Assembly (NCBI GenBank): GCA_028285685.1 | Contig: JANQOR010000016.1 | Span: 30,966 to 94,965, forward strand | Source of the DNA: Cyclobacteriaceae bacterium | GTDB taxonomy: Bacteria > Bacteroidota > Bacteroidia > Cytophagales > Cyclobacteriaceae | Direction of reading: 5' to 3' | DNA: 64,000 nucleotides | Shown here: one piece after another, positions 61,301 to 64,000 of the stretch | Numbering within the stretch: the stretch's first letter is position 1 | Layout of the letters: each line of letters begins with the position of its first letter | The notes under the pieces: generated by a model | Told to the model about the DNA's origin: nothing | Database searches by the model: none | The model's input: only the letters and a program-made list of their open reading frames with translations | Position numbers and translations under genes: made by a program

Positions 61301-63502
61301 GCACAGGAAAAAACAACAATTTTCCTAGAACGATTTAATAATCTGGAATCTCGGGTCCAGGATAAGCAAAATGAACTTAAGGAAACATTGGTTCGGAGCT
61401 ATGTCGAAAATCTCAAAAAGCTGAAAACCAAATTTGAGGAAATTCGGGCGGAGGCTGCTCTATCATTTTGGGAGCGAGCTTGGAGAGCTATCAAGAAGGT
61501 GGCTACCATCATTTTTGACCTGGGCAAATTACTAGTAAGAGTATTATCCAAAGCCGCAAGCGTGATTGGTGATATTCTGGCTCATCCAATCCGGTTTGTT
61601 GGAAATCTCATTTCAGCAGTTGGTCAGGGAATGGTAAATTTCAGGGACCGGATCGGACATCACCTGGAGCAGATCATGTTGAAACTGATCCTGGGCACAT
61701 TACCGCCAGGTGTTTCATTGCCTAGGTCGCTGGATCCAAAACCACTGTTTTCTTTTGCACTGGACGTCATAGGTCTTTCAAAGCAAAACATCAGAACTCA
61801 AATGGTTAAAAGGTTGGGCGAACCGGTAGTCAGCAAACTGGAAAGCGCCTTTGATCTTTTGATCATATTCAAGCGTGAGGGCTTGGCTGGACTTTGGAGT
61901 CATGTCAAGGATCGCATCGGGGATTTAAAGGAACAAGTCATTGATCAAGTCAAAGATTACTTTAAGAATGCCATTATTCGAGCTGCGATCAAGTTTTTAC
62001 TAGCAGCCCTGACACCTGCGTCAGGCTTCATTAAGGCATGTCAAACGATCATCAGCATAGCCACTTTCTTCATTAAGAACCTTCGTAATCTGCTACAGTT
62101 ATTAGACTCCATTTTGGATTCGTTCATTGATATTGCACGAGGCAACTTGACGGCAGCCGCCAACAAAGTAGAGCGGGCACTAGCTGATATACTAGTAACT
62201 GGCCTGAGGTTCCTTGCAGCCCTTGTTGGTATTAATTTGGATAAGATCAGCCGTCGCGTAAGAAAAATATTTGAATCAATCAGGAGACCGGTTAAGCGAG
62301 CGATCAACTGGCTGTTGGGCAAGGCTGTGGCCTTTGCACATCGCACCGGGCTTATTGGATTGGCAGAGAAGGGTCGGAGGAAGTTAGCGAGCACGAAGGA
62401 AAAAGTGAAGAGGAAAGCGAAAGCAGTCGCGTCCAAGATCGCTTCCTGGTGGAATCTTAGGAAAAAATTCAAAACCAGCGATGGCCAGGATCATGTGTTG
62501 TTTTTTAAGGGCAAATCTTTGAAAGCAACACTTATGGTTGCCAGCACTCCCCAGTCGGTTTCAAGCTATTTGAGTAAACTCAAAGTCACTCCTTCGAAAC
62601 AGGCTGCCTTGAAAAAAGCACAGGCGATAGCCGCCAAAATCGACAGCATCAAGGCGCAGAAGGTTTCAACGGATAAGGATAGAAAGAAGCAGCAGAAAAC
62701 GATTGAAAAACAAATGGATCTCATGGCACCATTTATTGCCAAACTGATAGAAGGTGAGAAATTACCTGAGTCAACACCACCGGTATATGGCGGACTACGA
62801 AACGGATTTGGTACTTCAATGCGAATTGATGTCTTGACCAAAAAAGGTCCTGAAGGATCAGTGCCTAAAGTTGCCAACACAGAAACTTATGACCACCTGA
62901 ATCTCAGGAGGTTCAGCAAATTCTCTTCATCATTTTTCTATGTAAAGGGGCATTTGCTTAATCACAATCTACATGGACCTGGAACTACATGGGCCAATTT
63001 AACCCCACTTTCGGTGCAGGGCAACAAGAATCATTCGAACAAAGTGGAAGAACCCATCAAGAACTTAGTCGATGACGGTGAAATTGTCAAATACAAAGTA
63101 GTAGCGGAGTTTGGAAGAACCCATACTGATCGCAGAATCAATGAGATTGATGAATTTGATCCCTTAAAAGAAAACAAGATCAAAGTGCTTGAAGCCGAAC
63201 GAAGTGTACCGACGGGATTATTTATAACTGCAGAGACTATGGACAAGGATGATAGGCTTAAAAGTAAGAAGATCAATGTTCCCCCATTTGTGGAAAATCC
63301 GATTCAGGAAGAACGCATTGATCACTATGCAGTGAAGGGGGAAGCCTTATCGAATGAAATAGATTTGAATACTGCTAATCAAAAACAACTTACTCGACTA
63401 AAAGGTGTGGGTAACGCAACGGCCGATCTGCTTATTGACGCACGGCGCAAGAATATTTCTAAGTGGATACTACCTGTCCAAGGTGTTAAAGAAAAGACAT
63501 GA
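58340..63502 (+). CDS. Giant DUF4157 effector with C-terminal His-Me-type nuclease and HhH motif
   Basis: A 1720-residue protein, the best candidate for delivered cargo. The N-terminal DKFEVEADNIADQVM (~residues 36-51) is a motif found in DUF4157 cargo proteins. Two CxxC pairs (C297/C300, C321/C324), with the RKCETCEQEEKVQRK block, precede a DUF4157 domain (345-436) holding an intact HELVH (H426, E427, H430). A long lysine/glutamate-rich linker follows (440-1050), then a hydrophobic/amphipathic helical region (~1050-1440). Residues ~1470-1650 contain KGHLLNHNLHGPG (H1538), ANLTPL (N1553) and GNKNH (N1562, N1564, H1565), resembling DNA/RNA non-specific endonucleases. A C-terminal LNTANQKQLTRLKGVGNATA (~1675-1695) is a helix-hairpin-helix. 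Catalysis is inferred, not tested. It begins at the base after the ATPase stop. Confidence 0.85.
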   Translation: MSFTKSATEKTRASKTKHNTSLQQIVQTKLRVNPAGDKFEVEADNIADQVMRTPAGTNSLQRNDNPDEEDIQTKSAVPKITPLIQRQIESEEPEIEADDIIQRQHTEELNGGGMIEINFLQKAADGFTVEFRQAIFNLLLRMYRGLAWLMNPYSAAKSDEMAINDEIVDIANVEFSSYLSTGKANTNLRNYILDIAPLRELKNLLLRKTQGEGEEGIILQEDLGALKTLLIQYTYQRLYLMAKKAGLEAYGEMVQTGDARRKTTPIKNMGEELNDENDTDPGDQPEPSPDSDIQRKCETCEQEEKVQRKEEFLLPTNLLGCEPCDQMDQIQAKSDLGVHEPTNRSQTMLNAVLKNGGGQPMDPVTRQFMESRLGGDFGNVRIHTDYRAAQSAKAIHAKAYTHGNQIVFAQGHYQPYNTRGKWLLAHELVHVLQQGGEIQKGLIQNKEDGTSTVKSGTVCGVHSVSANEPKPESNNGETTDIPENMQERDSSTAKETYPATNTPEATEKTDEPKTPVSERTKTSHPKSAKEDPEFQELISETNQAKFSQQRHKLGAEKAMEGQLAATPNESLKETTTAKAGQLETESAAEKTFNKEAFIAEVLAMVAKEVPADEGRYKSFKKEEPSKHAQKALQKISSNKEAHEPRSLLKNGSPSQTEVSKNLVHDKEVVPLKPEIPGRRPSVGNTQRAIPKPMPGEELAMDEEHNAESLDRAMKDEKLRGIGTELTEQQLKDSNEGEFQATLSTKWESQKELCKTPDKLRKHESETHQKATEDAQTQLKGALKDMHSKRSAVFDVVHKNKSSLKSEDEKLLNKYYKEIDLIFKNTTKGVTQTLQALDNCVSCILEQAMHEAHRRFKNNVTDRLEDYYGVGVFNLSDEDEDWEERSHNQRVKNSIYWLGQMKKQTQDPRRRAEIDKQIETLASTRKETIVDKIFKEERNKFTAIISQAVNKIADKIDEGLRKARKIIKNGKDCVKAASCRLPGHLQEKAQEKTTIFLERFNNLESRVQDKQNELKETLVRSYVENLKKLKTKFEEIRAEAALSFWERAWRAIKKVATIIFDLGKLLVRVLSKAASVIGDILAHPIRFVGNLISAVGQGMVNFRDRIGHHLEQIMLKLILGTLPPGVSLPRSLDPKPLFSFALDVIGLSKQNIRTQMVKRLGEPVVSKLESAFDLLIIFKREGLAGLWSHVKDRIGDLKEQVIDQVKDYFKNAIIRAAIKFLLAALTPASGFIKACQTIISIATFFIKNLRNLLQLLDSILDSFIDIARGNLTAAANKVERALADILVTGLRFLAALVGINLDKISRRVRKIFESIRRPVKRAINWLLGKAVAFAHRTGLIGLAEKGRRKLASTKEKVKRKAKAVASKIASWWNLRKKFKTSDGQDHVLFFKGKSLKATLMVASTPQSVSSYLSKLKVTPSKQAALKKAQAIAAKIDSIKAQKVSTDKDRKKQQKTIEKQMDLMAPFIAKLIEGEKLPESTPPVYGGLRNGFGTSMRIDVLTKKGPEGSVPKVANTETYDHLNLRRFSKFSSSFFYVKGHLLNHNLHGPGTTWANLTPLSVQGNKNHSNKVEEPIKNLVDDGEIVKYKVVAEFGRTHTDRRINEIDEFDPLKENKIKVLEAERSVPTGLFITAETMDKDDRLKSKKINVPPFVENPIQEERIDHYAVKGEALSNEIDLNTANQKQLTRLKGVGNATADLLIDARRKNISKWILPVQGVKEKT

Positions 63503-63521
63503 GGAGTACTATACAACAAAA

Positions 63522-63555
63522 GAGAATTTTTAATTTATTTAAAAAAAATCTTCTC
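63522..63555 (+). terminator. AT-rich hairpin after the effector gene
   Basis: GAGAA (63522-63526) pairs with TTCTC (63551-63555) around an AT-rich stem (TTTTT with AAAAA). It lies 19 bases after the effector stop and could end the eCIS transcript. The stem is weak in G and C, so this is a modest call. Confidence 0.4.
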
Positions 63556-63629
63556 ATCTTGTCCGATTTAGAAGATGTCGATCATTAAGGAAGTAGAAAT
63601 AAGATTTTATAAATTAAAACAAAAAAGAC

Positions 63630-63989
63630 ATGAAAGATTTTATGATGCTCTTCCACAGTGAACCTAATCCCAACATGGAACCAACTCCTGCCGAAATCGA
63701 AGCAGAAATCAAGGAATGGGGGGACTGGATGGGTGGAATTGGCGCACAAGGAAAGTTGAAAAACCCGGGAGAAGCGTTGGGCTTTGAAGGTAAGACTATG
63801 CACGCAGACGGGTCTATCACCGACGGTCCTTATGCCGAAGTAAAAGAAATCGTAGGTGGTTTTATGATCGTCTCTGCAGAGCATATTGATGAAGCCATGG
63901 GACTGGTCAAAGGATGCCCTGGTCTGGCTAATGGAGGAAAAGTTGAGGTCAGAGAAATCATGCCTACCGAAGATATTCCGAGTGACTGA
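63630..63989 (+). CDS. YCII-related domain protein
   Basis: A 119-residue cytosolic protein of the YciI-like ferredoxin-type fold. It opens MKDFMMLFHSEPNPN and has the DGP motif in ITDGPYAEVKEIVGGFMIVSA, plus AMGLVKGCPGLANGGKVEVREI at the end. Such proteins are small stand-alone regulators or enzymes and are often paired with ECF sigma factors; nothing further can be seen because the window ends 11 bases after the stop. There is no functional link to the eCIS genes; the 127-base gap and a candidate terminator separate them. Confidence 0.92.
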   Translation: MKDFMMLFHSEPNPNMEPTPAEIEAEIKEWGDWMGGIGAQGKLKNPGEALGFEGKTMHADGSITDGPYAEVKEIVGGFMIVSAEHIDEAMGLVKGCPGLANGGKVEVREIMPTEDIPSD

Positions 63990-64000
63990 TCAGCAAAAGC

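Noticed and set aside
39221-63502. Type VI secretion system or intact prophage
   Set aside because: There are no TssJ/L/M membrane-complex proteins, ClpV, terminase, portal or capsid genes; DUF4255, DUF5908, LysM and Pvc15 genes indicate an eCIS.

Overview
This 64 kb window comes from a Bacteroidota chromosome, most likely a marine or soil member of the Cytophagales. The evidence is a secreted protein with a type IX secretion C-terminal sorting domain, a DUF3078 outer-membrane protein, a TonB-dependent receptor with a carboxypeptidase-like N-terminal domain, LytTR signalling, and A-rich start regions with few Shine-Dalgarno motifs. No rRNA, tRNA, CRISPR array or intact insertion sequence was seen.

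Layout. 0-13.7 kb is mixed envelope and signalling: a truncated TPR protein, an MscS channel with a DUF3078 protein, a lipoprotein aspartyl protease with PDZ, a membrane-anchored winged-helix regulator with a candidate tandem operator, a TPR histidine kinase / LytTR regulator pair, a TonB receptor and several small secreted or membrane proteins. 13.9-16.8 kb is a small polysaccharide cluster (RmlC-like epimerase, GT2 glycosyltransferase, flippase). 16.8-24.7 kb holds an unrecognised overlapping gene pair, a PadR / FtsX-type permease operon, a DoxX-like membrane protein, and a second PadR regulator with a CPBP protease and a DUF2141 protein. 25-30 kb is a caspase-like peptidase followed by two secreted proteins, one with six internal repeats and a T9SS signal. 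31.2-35.6 kb pairs a fatty-acid desaturase with a three-module fatty acyl-AMP ligase / carrier / thioester reductase. 36-38.6 kb has a phosphodiesterase-fold nuclease and an alpha/beta hydrolase.

The most striking region is 39.2-63.5 kb, a nearly gapless operon for an extracellular contractile injection system (eCIS) of the AFP/PVC/AlgoCIS type. In order it encodes a helical-repeat protein of unknown role, a Pvc16-like cap (DUF4255), a single sheath protein, two tube proteins, a 53-residue DUF5908 protein, a LysM baseplate protein, a VgrG-like spike, a PAAR tip, a gp25-like wedge, Pvc11, a candidate tail fibre, a 60-residue protein, Pvc12, the tape measure, and the Pvc15 AAA+ ATPase. Last comes a 1720-residue DUF4157 protein whose C-terminus carries a His-Me/NUC-like nuclease signature and a helix-hairpin-helix. 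This last protein is the best candidate for the delivered effector. No lysis or immunity gene is visible beside it.

Other features worth attention are a degenerate, structured non-coding repeat in three gaps (about 24.7, 37.0 and 38.8 kb) and palindromic or tandem operator candidates upstream of three regulator genes. All functions are inferred from the sequence alone; no database search was run.
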